From the NCBI GenBank assembly GCA_022072255.1, contig JAJVHZ010000014.1:19323-83322 (forward strand): a stretch of DNA of 64,000 nt, written 5' to 3'. Below are positions 31,305-39,937 of this stretch, piece after piece; the first letter of the stretch is position 1, and each line of letters opens with the position of its first letter. The notes beneath the pieces were generated by a model that saw only the letters and a program-made list of their open reading frames with translations, searched no databases and was not told the DNA's origin. Both the position numbers and the translations under genes were made by a program. This DNA is from Gammaproteobacteria bacterium (GTDB lineage Bacteria > Pseudomonadota > Gammaproteobacteria > JAJPIJ01).

Positions 31305-32972
31305 ATGTTGGATACAGAGTTCTGCCGGCAGATCCTCAAGCTGCCGGAACCATGGGTGGTCGAGGACGTGCGTGTGGATAAACCGTCCAATCGCATCGAC
31401 GTCCGGATCGGCATGCCCCGACGCAAGCGCACCTTCTTCAGCCGCCAAGCAACCTGTCCGCGCTGCCATCGCGCCCTGCCCGCGACCGGCGGTGGTCAGC
31501 GTGTGGTCAGGCACCTGAACATCGGTGAGATGCGCACTTACCTGACCGTACCGGCCGCACCGGCGGAGGGAAGCGCGAACGACTGCGGATGCCGGCGGGT
31601 GTGGAGCAATCCCGGCTCGCGCTTCACCCAGGAGATGGAGCGCCAGGTCGTCGAAGGCCTGCATCTGCTGGGTTCGATCGACGCCGTCGCCAAGCTGTTT
31701 CTCGTCAACGCCGTGGACGTCCGCGAGATCAACGCGCAGCACCGCATCATCGATTCCGACAAGCCTGCGCCCGCGCCGACCCACACCATCGCCTACGCCC
31801 AGGCGCACTTCAACGACGGCGGACTGGAGGTGGCCTACATCGACGAGGAGGAATACCACACCGCGCCGGCCACCCCGCGACCGGCGCCGCCGAGGGAAAA
31901 CCACGAGGCCGTGCCGCCGGAATCCGATCCGGTCTGGCAGCGTCTCATCGATCATTCCGCGCACGCCAGCCTGCAGTCATTGGGCCTGAAGATGCTGCTC
32001 GAGCAGATCCGGCTCAGCGTCACCGGCAATCGCTCCGAGAACGCGCGCCTGGCGGCCGCCCGAATCCTGCGGCAGTACTTCGTCAAGCACTGGCGGCGCA
32101 GCCAGATGGAACTCGCGTCGCTGCTCAGCGAGGCGCGTGCGAATCCGGGTACGCAGCCGGCCCAGGCGCCGGCCAAGCCGCTCATCGAGCCGCCGCCGGA
32201 ATCCGACCCAGGCTGGCAGTACCTCATCGAGGGGCGCATACCCGTTCACGCCGAGGCCATAGGCCTGAAGATGCTGATCGAACGCCTGCGACTGACGCTG
32301 GGCTCGCGGCCCTCGGCCGAAAGCCGAATTGCCGGCGCCCGCATCCTGCGCGAGTTCTTCGTCAAGCACTGCGCCCGTCATCAGAGCGAGCTGGCGCAGG
32401 TGGTCGCGGCTGGGAAGGCGCACATGCAGCGCACGGCGGCCTCGGCACGCCCGCAGACGGCGGCGGCCATCGAAGTGCCGCCCGAGTCGGCGCGCTGCTG
32501 GCAGTTGCTGATCGACGGTCAACTGGAGATCCAGAGCTCCGCCGTGGGCCTGACCATGCTGCTGGAGCGCATCCGGCTGACGATAGGTCGCGTACCCTCC
32601 CCGGCCGCACGCCTCGCCGCGGCCCGGGTAATGCGCCAGTATTTCGAAAAGTACCGCAGCCGCCACGAGACCGAGCTGAAGCTGCTGATCGCCGAGGATG
32701 CGCTCTACCGTGCGGACGCAAGCGGCCAGGTGGTGGAGTTCGTCGAGGTACCGCCGGAGAACCATCCGAGCTGGGACAAGCTGATACGCGGCGAGCTGCA
32801 GCTCCGTACCGAGGCGCTGGGCCTGAAAATGCTGCTCGAGCGGGTGCGCCTGTCGCTGGGTTCCGAGCCCACCGAAGCGCTGCGGCTCGCCGCCGCGCGC
32901 GTGCTGCGGCAGTATTTCATCAAGCATCGCAGCCGCCACCGCGCCGAACTCGAGCAGCTCAAGGCGGCCTAG
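31305..32972 (+). CDS. ISL3-transposase-like DNA-binding domain fused to four ~74-residue repeats
   Basis: 555 residues, start ATG 31305 (GGAG eight bases upstream). Residues 1-~145 match the N-terminal part of ISL3-family transposases: ILKLPEPWVVEDVRVD, a zinc-ribbon-like CPRC (51-54) and CGC (94-96), the RHLNIGEMRTYL strand, then an HTH-like SIDAVAKLFLVNAVDVREI. The DDE catalytic domain is absent. After an acidic/proline linker come four repeats, about 201-274, 295-368, 390-463 and 481-553: PPES-x3-W-x2-LI, then GLKMLLERIRL, then RLAAAR-x-LRQYF-x-KH-x2-RH-x2-EL. The repeats look all-helical and I know no named family for them. First gene of the chemosensory operon, 14 bp before the next. 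A domesticated DNA-binding protein is inferred. Confidence 0.8.
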   Translation: MLDTEFCRQILKLPEPWVVEDVRVDKPSNRIDVRIGMPRRKRTFFSRQATCPRCHRALPATGGGQRVVRHLNIGEMRTYLTVPAAPAEGSANDCGCRRVWSNPGSRFTQEMERQVVEGLHLLGSIDAVAKLFLVNAVDVREINAQHRIIDSDKPAPAPTHTIAYAQAHFNDGGLEVAYIDEEEYHTAPATPRPAPPRENHEAVPPESDPVWQRLIDHSAHASLQSLGLKMLLEQIRLSVTGNRSENARLAAARILRQYFVKHWRRSQMELASLLSEARANPGTQPAQAPAKPLIEPPPESDPGWQYLIEGRIPVHAEAIGLKMLIERLRLTLGSRPSAESRIAGARILREFFVKHCARHQSELAQVVAAGKAHMQRTAASARPQTAAAIEVPPESARCWQLLIDGQLEIQSSAVGLTMLLERIRLTIGRVPSPAARLAAARVMRQYFEKYRSRHETELKLLIAEDALYRADASGQVVEFVEVPPENHPSWDKLIRGELQLRTEALGLKMLLERVRLSLGSEPTEALRLAAARVLRQYFIKHRSRHRAELEQLKAA

Positions 32973-32986
32973 GGAAAGGAGGCCTC

Positions 32987-34024
32987 ATGTTCGGGATTTC
33001 CAGCCCGCAGTCTGCGAACGCATCCCTCGGCAGCGTCAGCGGCCGCCTGGTGACGGTCACGGAGGCCGCAGCGGCCATCAGACAGGGGCGGGTGCTCTGG
33101 ATCGGCGGCGACGAGACGCTGCTGCGTCAGCTTCCCACCGGCCAGTGGATAGGCGGATCGATCCCCTACTTCGTCGCGCAGAACGGCGGGGAGACGACGC
33201 GCGAACGCGTGTTCTGCTCGGAATTGCCGGCCAATATCGCCACCGGCATGGACATCCGCTTCTACGACCTGGACACCATCGGCCGTATAGCCGTCGAGGC
33301 GCCCGAAAACGGCTTCAGCATCCTGTTGATTCCGGCCACCAGCGAGCTGCATCTGAGCTACGCGCGAAACGCGCCCGGCTACGATGAGATGTTCCTGAAG
33401 CCGATCGCGGGCTGGGTCACGGGTGTGCATCTGGACGACCTCGGCCGGTCGCACCCGATCGTGTACAACGGCAAGACCGGCGAGGGCTCGCGCGAACGCG
33501 GCCTGGCAATGCACGTCGCGCTGCGTCCGGAGAAGATCGCCCAGATCGGCATCGTGAATACCTTCAGGCAGGGCAACGGCGACACGCTGGTGTTTCCCGA
33601 AACCGGCTTCGCCGCCAGCCGTTGCGAGGTCAACGGCGTGGAGCGCAATTTCGCCGAGTATGTGCGCGAACTGAAGATCGATCAGCGCCTGCCGCTGGTG
33701 GCGGATTATTCGGGCACGATGATCAACGTCGGGCTGCAGCGCGTCGACGAGCGCGGCGACGAGGTGTCGTTCTACGCGCCGGTCTTCAAGGGCATCCGTT
33801 ACCGGTTTGCCGCGCCGGTGGAGAATTACGTCGAGGCATTCCAGTCGGCGATACCGAAGCTGGATCAGCCGGTCGTGTTCAGCTGCAACTGCGTCCTGAA
33901 CTACCTGTACTCGGAGCTGGAAGGCAAGCACACTGCGCACATGACCGGCCCGATGACCTTCGGCGAGATCGCCTATCAGCTCCTGAACCAGACCATGGTC
34001 TACCTGACCGTCGAGGATGCCTGA
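32987..34024 (+). CDS. FIST_C-like sensory protein
   Basis: 345 residues, strong AGGAGG ribosome site. No signal peptide or membrane segment, so cytoplasmic. The C-terminal third carries features of FIST_C domains: VVFSCNCVLNYLYSE, then PMTFGEIAYQLLNQTMVYL (FSC...GEI...NQT). FIST proteins are proposed ligand sensors linked to signal-transduction systems. The N-terminal ~220 residues are less recognisable. Between the transposase-domain gene (14 bp) and the response regulator (2 bp). A role as soluble sensor input to the chemosensory kinase is inferred from context. Confidence 0.6.
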   Translation: MFGISSPQSANASLGSVSGRLVTVTEAAAAIRQGRVLWIGGDETLLRQLPTGQWIGGSIPYFVAQNGGETTRERVFCSELPANIATGMDIRFYDLDTIGRIAVEAPENGFSILLIPATSELHLSYARNAPGYDEMFLKPIAGWVTGVHLDDLGRSHPIVYNGKTGEGSRERGLAMHVALRPEKIAQIGIVNTFRQGNGDTLVFPETGFAASRCEVNGVERNFAEYVRELKIDQRLPLVADYSGTMINVGLQRVDERGDEVSFYAPVFKGIRYRFAAPVENYVEAFQSAIPKLDQPVVFSCNCVLNYLYSELEGKHTAHMTGPMTFGEIAYQLLNQTMVYLTVEDA

Positions 34025-34026
34025 GC

Positions 34027-34962
34027 GTGAGCGCCAGCCCCGAGAACATAGGCGCGTCCCCTTTTGATGCCGGCCCGCTCCCGCCCCGTCCCATATCCAT
34101 ATCGATGATCGGCGTCAGTGCCGACGACCGACGCCAGCTCCTGGACGCGTTCGAGGAGATCCCTGACGACCGCATCCTCTACCGGCCGGTCGCGCTGCAT
34201 CAGCGCCCGGATATCCTGCTCGTAAATGCCGACGACGCCCGCTCGCTGGCCACCTGGGTGCGTTACCGAAATTACGCCCGCCAATTGGGCGGGGAACCGC
34301 CGAGCGTCGTCATCTCCGGCGACCGGACGTTCGACACGGCACATTATCAGCTCGCCAGCCCGCTGGACGGCCGCGCGGCGCTGCGGCTTTTCAATCGCAT
34401 CGTCAGCGAACGCCTCACGGTGAAGGAGATCGAGGCTCCGCAACGCCCGCCGCTGTCGGTGGTGTACTCACCGCCGCTCGATGAGACCGCGCTGCCGCCG
34501 CGTCTGCTCGACATGAATCCGTCGGCCGACGAATCTCTGCCGCTCGCCTCGGTCGCCAGCGACATGGTCGCGCCCGACGTCGATCTGAACGTAGCGGCGG
34601 TGCGCGCCCTGGTCATCGACGACAGCCTGCCGGTTCGCATCCAGATGAAGCAGGCGCTGCACCCACTGGGCTGGCAGGTGGACTTTGCCGAGAGCGGCGA
34701 GCAGGCCCTGCCGCTCCTGGACAACAACGACTACAACATCATCTTCGTCGACACCATCATGCCCAACATGGACGGTTACGAAGTCTGCCGCCACGCGAAG
34801 GCGGGGCGCGCCAGGGACGTCCCCGTGGTGATGCTGACCAGCGCCTCCAGCCCCGCCGATCGGGTGCGGGGGAAGCTCGCGGGTTGCGATACCTACCTTA
34901 TCAAGCCCGTCACTCCGCAGGTCCTGCGCCAGCTGCTGGAGCAGTATCTCTCGGTGCGCTAG
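34027..34962 (+). CDS. Response regulator with N-terminal pseudo-receiver
   Basis: 311 residues, GTG start 2 bp after the previous stop, with GAGG upstream. Residues ~23-125 have a receiver-like beta/alpha pattern but Asn67 replaces the phospho-Asp (ILLVNADD) and the conserved Lys is missing. The C-terminal receiver (~193-308) is intact: Asp198-Asp199 (VIDDS), Asp242 (FVDTIMPNMDG), Thr/Ser in VMLTSAS, and Lys293. No DNA-binding output domain, so a CheY/PilG/PilH-type output is expected. Confidence 0.9.
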   Translation: MSASPENIGASPFDAGPLPPRPISISMIGVSADDRRQLLDAFEEIPDDRILYRPVALHQRPDILLVNADDARSLATWVRYRNYARQLGGEPPSVVISGDRTFDTAHYQLASPLDGRAALRLFNRIVSERLTVKEIEAPQRPPLSVVYSPPLDETALPPRLLDMNPSADESLPLASVASDMVAPDVDLNVAAVRALVIDDSLPVRIQMKQALHPLGWQVDFAESGEQALPLLDNNDYNIIFVDTIMPNMDGYEVCRHAKAGRARDVPVVMLTSASSPADRVRGKLAGCDTYLIKPVTPQVLRQLLEQYLSVR

Positions 34963-35061
34963 CCGAACTGGCGCGATGGCAGCGGGACGCATCGTGACGT
35001 TCGCGCATCATCTCCACCGTTCGAGCCACTGCGCAGCCATCGCGGCGTCCGGGATCTCCGC

Positions 35062-35550
35062 ATGAGCACCGCCGACGCCGGATTGCTGCTGGCGGCAGAG
35101 GTTCAGGGTCCCGCACGCCGGGAACGCCGGTTCGGTTTTCGCATCGGCGGCACGGGGTTCCTCGTGCCGGCCGGCGTGGCGAGCGAGATCGTGCAGAACC
35201 CCGTCGTCCATCGCATCCCCTGGCAGACTTCGCACATGCGGGGACTCGTCGGTCACCGCGGCAACGTCGTGCCCGTGTTCGAACTGTCAGCACTGTTTCA
35301 CACGGTGGTGCGCAGCGAACCCGGCGCCTACCTGCTGATCCTCGACGGCGGTGAACGTGCGGGCGGGGTCTTCGTCGATACCTTGCCGACCATGCTCGCC
35401 TGCGAGGCCGACGAGCATCCCGATTTCAGCGGTTTGCCCTCTCCGCTGTCCGAAACCGTGCAGGGCACCCGCGTCGCCGCGGGGGAGCGCTGGTTCGAAC
35501 TGGACCACATGGCGTTGTTCGCGGCGCTCGCCCGCATGCACGCGGCCTGA
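35062..35550 (+). CDS. CheW-like adaptor (PilI-type)
   Basis: 162-residue CheW-domain protein: FRIGGTGFLVPAG, then VHRIPWQTSHMRGLVGHRGN and VPVFEL. Couples a transducer to CheA. It resembles PilI of Pil-Chp systems in length and position before a pilJ-like gene. ATG at 35062; a ~100-bp gap follows the response regulator. Confidence 0.92.
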   Translation: MSTADAGLLLAAEVQGPARRERRFGFRIGGTGFLVPAGVASEIVQNPVVHRIPWQTSHMRGLVGHRGNVVPVFELSALFHTVVRSEPGAYLLILDGGERAGGVFVDTLPTMLACEADEHPDFSGLPSPLSETVQGTRVAAGERWFELDHMALFAALARMHAA

Positions 35551-35613
35551 TACCGGAATCAAAGACCCGCTGCGAGCGGCACGGCAAGAATCCCGCGAGA
35601 GGCTGCGACAGCA

Positions 35614-37008
35614 ATGAAGTCCGCAAGATGGTCGGTCCGCGCTCGCCTCATTGCCCTGGTGCTGGCAGTGCACGCCTTCGGTCTGCTGCTGGGGGCCACC
35701 CTGATGCACCGCACGGGCTCCGCGCGGGCTCACCTCGCCGATGCCCTGCCGATGACCGCCGTCATCGCGCTGGGCGTCATTTTGGTCGGTGTCATAGCGG
35801 TGCTTGCGATCCGCAGGTGGCTCGCGCCACTGGATCGCCTGCGGATCACCCTTCAACGCGTGAACGACGGCGATATCGACGTCCGCGCCGCGGTCGACAC
35901 CGACGATGAGTTCGAGGCGCTCGGGGCCGGTATCGACAACGTCGTCGCGCACCGCTGCAGCACGCTGCAAATCGAGGGTGAAAGCTATCGGCTCCACCAG
36001 TCCGTCGGCGCGATAATGCAGGCGGTTACGCGCATTGCCGGGCGCGATCTCAGCGCCCACGCACCGGTGCGCGACGATGCCACGGGAGCGATCGCCGAGG
36101 CGCTGAACACCATGATCGGCGACACGGCGGCGGTCCTTCGCAGCGTGACGGAAGTCGCCACCAACGTTGCCGAGACCACCAACCTCGTCAAGTCCCAATC
36201 CGATCACATCGTCATGCTGGCCCGCGCCGAACGCGAGAACCTCGAGGAGTGCGTCAATGATCTCGAGGTGGCGGCCGACGCCCACAGCCACATCGCGCGC
36301 ATGGCGATCGCCTGCGCGGAGGCGGGAGAAAAGGCCCTGGTAGCCACGCGGATTGCGCGCGTGTCGGTGCAGAACAACGTATCTGGGTTCCAATCCATAC
36401 GCACGACGCTGGCGGACACCGAACGGCGCGTGCGGCTGCTGCTGGACCGATGCCAGGAGATATCCGGCGCGGTCAACCTCATCAGCCATCTCACCGAGCG
36501 CACCCACGTACTCGCCCTGAACGCGAGCATGCACGCCTCGGCGGTGGGCGACGCCGGTCGCGGCTTCAGCGCGGTGGCCGACGAGGTGCAGCGCCTGGCC
36601 GAGAACACCCGCGAAATGGCCTCCCAGATCAGCGATATCGTGCAAAGCGTGCAGGCAGACACCGCCGACACGATGCATTCGCTGCAGATGCTGAGCGAGC
36701 ACGTGCAGAGCGGGAACGAACTGGTCGATCGCAGCGGCCGCGACATGCAGGCCACCGAGGAGGCGGCCGGCAACCTCGTGGATCTGATCCGCAAGATCGC
36801 GGCGGCCGCGGCCACACAGAGACAGATCAGCGCAACCATACGCCAGCGCACGACGGCAATCATCGAGAACGTGAGCCGCACCGGCGCGTATCTGCTCGGG
36901 CAGGCCGAGCACACCGACAATCTCGCCGAGCAGGCGATGGCGCTGGTGGAATCGGTGAGCGCCTATCGGCTGCCGGAGGAGGACGATGAAACGTCTCCAC
37001 GGGCATGA
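35614..37008 (+). CDS. Methyl-accepting chemotaxis protein, PilJ-like
   Basis: 464-residue transducer. Two membrane segments (about 10-30 and 45-66) with only a very short periplasmic loop between, so no large external ligand domain. A HAMP-like segment follows (about 66-120). The signalling tip is LISHLTERTHVLALNASMHA then GRGFSAVADEVQRLAE. Input probably comes from within the membrane or from soluble partners such as the FIST_C-like protein. No cheR/cheB in this operon. Next gene: the CheA homolog, 69 bp on. Confidence 0.93.
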   Translation: MKSARWSVRARLIALVLAVHAFGLLLGATLMHRTGSARAHLADALPMTAVIALGVILVGVIAVLAIRRWLAPLDRLRITLQRVNDGDIDVRAAVDTDDEFEALGAGIDNVVAHRCSTLQIEGESYRLHQSVGAIMQAVTRIAGRDLSAHAPVRDDATGAIAEALNTMIGDTAAVLRSVTEVATNVAETTNLVKSQSDHIVMLARAERENLEECVNDLEVAADAHSHIARMAIACAEAGEKALVATRIARVSVQNNVSGFQSIRTTLADTERRVRLLLDRCQEISGAVNLISHLTERTHVLALNASMHASAVGDAGRGFSAVADEVQRLAENTREMASQISDIVQSVQADTADTMHSLQMLSEHVQSGNELVDRSGRDMQATEEAAGNLVDLIRKIAAAAATQRQISATIRQRTTAIIENVSRTGAYLLGQAEHTDNLAEQAMALVESVSAYRLPEEDDETSPRA

Positions 37009-37077
37009 GCCGCGCACCGATCGCGCCACCGCGATGACCTGCCGCGCCAGGCCACGACGGACGACTTCCCAGGGCAT

Positions 37078-39852
37078 ATGAACCATCCCAGCCGCGAGGT
37101 CGTGCGCATGCTGCAGGAGGAACTGCAGGACGTCTCCGCCAGCCTGCTGTCCTCGCCGCTCGGGCCCGGGGATACGCCGGCGCTGGCGCTGCGTGATCTG
37201 TCCCGCCGCCTGCACCGCCTCGCCGGGATGGCGCGTGCCCTCGGCCTGGCCGGTCTGCAACGCGCGATCGAGCATGCGCAGATCAACGTGCGGGCATGGC
37301 TGAGCCAGCATCCCAACGCGGCGCAGCCGCAACTGTGGCGGCTGGTGGTGGAATGGCCTTTGGAGGTCAACCGCTACCTCGACCGGCTCGAATCGACGGA
37401 TTCAATCGCAGCGCTCTGCAATTTTCTCGGCAACCGGGACTGGCTTCGGCCGCTGCCGCCCGAGGAGTTCGAGACCCTCGCGACGGAGCATTGCCCCGAG
37501 CCTCCGACACCGTCCCCGACGAGCGCCGAGGACTCGCTGTCGCTGAAGATCCCCGAAGACGTCTCCCCCGCGATGGTGGTCGAGCTGCTGCAGGAAGTTC
37601 CGGACCTCACCGAACGGCTGGCCCGCCTGGTGGATGCATGGAGCGAAGACGGCAAGACCACTCACAGCCTGATGGAGGCGCAGCGGGTAGCGCACGCGAT
37701 CAAGGGCGCGGCCAACACGGTCGGCATCCGCGGCATCGCAAGATTCACGCACGTGCTGGAGGACGTGCTCGCCCACGAGAATCACTCGCCGACACAATCC
37801 CGACCCCTGCGTTCCCTGGTTGCGCGCGCTGTGGCCTGCCTGCACCAGATGAGCGACACGCTGCTCGGTCGGAGTTCCACGCCGGACGATGCGGCCGCAA
37901 TACTTGCGGCCATGCAGGTGCACCTCGACGGCATGGCTGCCGGCGGCCAGGCGGCGGAGGCCGCCCGTGCGGAGGGCGCCGTGGCCGGTGGGGCGGACGC
38001 CATCGCCGAGGGCGATGACGGCCTCGCTGCCGTCTCGGCGCTGCCGCCGGCCGGCATCAGGATCAATCCGGCGCTCATCGACGAGGTATTCCGGATCGCC
38101 GGGGAATGCGCGGTGTCCGTGAATCACATGCGGGAGGAACTGCACCGCACCCGCCAGATCGTGCAGGAACTCGCGCGTCGCGTGATGGCGGCGCGGGAGC
38201 CGGTGCAGGCCCTGCTCGCGATGCGCCTCCCCGGCGGGTCGGATCCCGGTGGCGCGGCCACGGCGTTGGGGCCGGTCAGGCAGCAGGACCTGCGTGAAGC
38301 CATCGCCGATGCGCTGATCCTCGGCGAGGATCTGCAGTCTCAGGTCCGTCTCATCGAAGAGCAGCTCAATGGCCACGAACGGCTGAACGAGGAACTGCGC
38401 GGCCGGGTACGGCAATGCCGCATGATGCCGGCCGGGGAGATCGTCCCCAGGCTCAGGCGCGCGGTGGCGCAGGCCGCGCGCCTGGCGGGCAAGGAGACCG
38501 AGCTCGCCGTCGCCGGCGGCCATACCCTGGTCGATACCTACATACTCAACGCCGTGGTGGATCCGCTCATGCACGCCCTGCGCAACGCGGTCGATCACGG
38601 CATCGAGCCGGGCGCCGAGAGGCTGCGTCAGGGGAAGTCCGCGATCGGCAGGGTGAACCTGACCTTCCAGCACGAGGCCGACGAGATACTGATCCGCTGC
38701 CAGGACGACGGGCGCGGGCTCGACGCCGCGCTCATACGTCAGCGTGCCATTGCGCGCGGGCTCATCGCCCCGGGCGAGGAGCCCGACCAGGAACAACTGG
38801 CCCGGCTGGTCTTCCGTCCCGGTTTCTCCACGCGCGAACACGCCTCGCAGACCTCCGGCCGGGGCATCGGCATGTCTGCCATCGCCGCGCAGATCGCGCG
38901 CCTCAAGGGGTCGGTGGACATACGTTCGCAACCGGGGACAGGCTGCACGATCGAGATCCGGGTACCGGAATCGATGCTGTCGGTCGGTGTCGTGCTGGTG
39001 GCCGTCAACAACTATACCGTGGCGATCTCCAATCGAGGCCTGCTGCGGGTCAGCATGATCGAGGCCGATCAGGTCCGCACTGAGGACGAGGACCGTTACG
39101 CTGAACTGGACGGCGATCGCGTGCCGGTGCAGACGCTGAACTCGCTGCTGTTCGCCAATGCCGCCCCGCTCGCCGCGACGCCGCATACGCAGTTGCCGGC
39201 GCTGCTCATGCGCGCAGGCGAGACCCGCCGCCTGGTCGTACTCGAGAGCATCCTCGGAACGCGCACGATGAGTCTGACCGGCCCGGGCCTCTACCTGCGC
39301 ACGATGCCGGGCCTGCTGGGCACCACGACCATGGCCGACGGAATGATCGTGCCGGTTCTGGATCTCACCGAGTTGCTCGCGCAGCCCGCCGGGTGGACGG
39401 CGAATGCGCCGCGCGAGCCGGAAGGCGCGACCCAGAAGGACAGCCGCCCCCTGGCCCTCGCCGTGGACGATTCGATCAGCATCCTCCGCGAGCTGACCCA
39501 GACCCTGGGCGCCCACGGGCTACGGACGCATACCCTGCCGGATGGCGCGCGCGCCTGGGAGTATCTGCAATCGGTCAAACCGAGCCTGGTCATCGTCGAC
39601 GCCAACATACCGGGCATGAGCGGCGCGGAGCTGTGTTCCAGGATCCGCACCGACGATCGCCTGCGTCCCGTGCCGGTCATCATGATCAGTGCCAATGCGG
39701 ACGCCTACCGTGCCCGCGCCCAGCAGGCTGGCGCCACGTGGCTGCTGCCCAAGACCGGATTGCGGCCGCTGCTCGAGGAGGTCCTGCAGCGGATTCTCGT
39801 TCCCGCCGGATCCGAGGCCGGCAAGCAGGACAACTCCTCGGTGCCGGCCTGA
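37078..39852 (+). CDS. Hybrid CheA (ChpA-like) with two Hpt modules and a receiver
   Basis: 924 residues. An N-terminal Hpt-like module (1-~110) has His46 in HRLAGMARALG, where the usual Lys is Ala. The second Hpt (~160-285) is canonical, with His206 in AHAIKGAANTVG. A dimerisation segment and HATPase follow: NAVDHGIEP (N box, ~503), CQDDGRGLD (G1, ~541), TSGRGIGMSAI (G2, ~592). A CheW-like domain spans ~632-770 and a receiver ~792-908, with phospho-Asp841 (IVDANIPGMSG). Shorter than P. aeruginosa ChpA, which has many Hpt repeats. Central kinase of this operon. Confidence 0.94.
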   Translation: MNHPSREVVRMLQEELQDVSASLLSSPLGPGDTPALALRDLSRRLHRLAGMARALGLAGLQRAIEHAQINVRAWLSQHPNAAQPQLWRLVVEWPLEVNRYLDRLESTDSIAALCNFLGNRDWLRPLPPEEFETLATEHCPEPPTPSPTSAEDSLSLKIPEDVSPAMVVELLQEVPDLTERLARLVDAWSEDGKTTHSLMEAQRVAHAIKGAANTVGIRGIARFTHVLEDVLAHENHSPTQSRPLRSLVARAVACLHQMSDTLLGRSSTPDDAAAILAAMQVHLDGMAAGGQAAEAARAEGAVAGGADAIAEGDDGLAAVSALPPAGIRINPALIDEVFRIAGECAVSVNHMREELHRTRQIVQELARRVMAAREPVQALLAMRLPGGSDPGGAATALGPVRQQDLREAIADALILGEDLQSQVRLIEEQLNGHERLNEELRGRVRQCRMMPAGEIVPRLRRAVAQAARLAGKETELAVAGGHTLVDTYILNAVVDPLMHALRNAVDHGIEPGAERLRQGKSAIGRVNLTFQHEADEILIRCQDDGRGLDAALIRQRAIARGLIAPGEEPDQEQLARLVFRPGFSTREHASQTSGRGIGMSAIAAQIARLKGSVDIRSQPGTGCTIEIRVPESMLSVGVVLVAVNNYTVAISNRGLLRVSMIEADQVRTEDEDRYAELDGDRVPVQTLNSLLFANAAPLAATPHTQLPALLMRAGETRRLVVLESILGTRTMSLTGPGLYLRTMPGLLGTTTMADGMIVPVLDLTELLAQPAGWTANAPREPEGATQKDSRPLALAVDDSISILRELTQTLGAHGLRTHTLPDGARAWEYLQSVKPSLVIVDANIPGMSGAELCSRIRTDDRLRPVPVIMISANADAYRARAQQAGATWLLPKTGLRPLLEEVLQRILVPAGSEAGKQDNSSVPA

Positions 39853-39892
39853 CCCGAGGGTATAGCCAGCCTTGTTTATCTGTCATCTCATT

Positions 39893-39909
39893 CCGCAGAT
39901 AATCTGCGG
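39893..39909. repeat. Perfect 17-bp palindrome upstream of the receiver-kinase gene
   Basis: CCGCAGAT-A-ATCTGCGG, 28 bp before the GTG start and 41 bp after the cheA-like stop. No T-run follows, so it is not a typical terminator; an operator or mRNA hairpin near the ribosome site is possible. Confidence 0.5.
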
Positions 39910-39937
39910 CTAGCTTCCGCTCAAGAAGGCGCCCGCT

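Noticed and set aside
35287..37332. 681-codon leftward frame
   Set aside because: Antisense to the CheW-like, MCP and CheA genes, all with clear domains.
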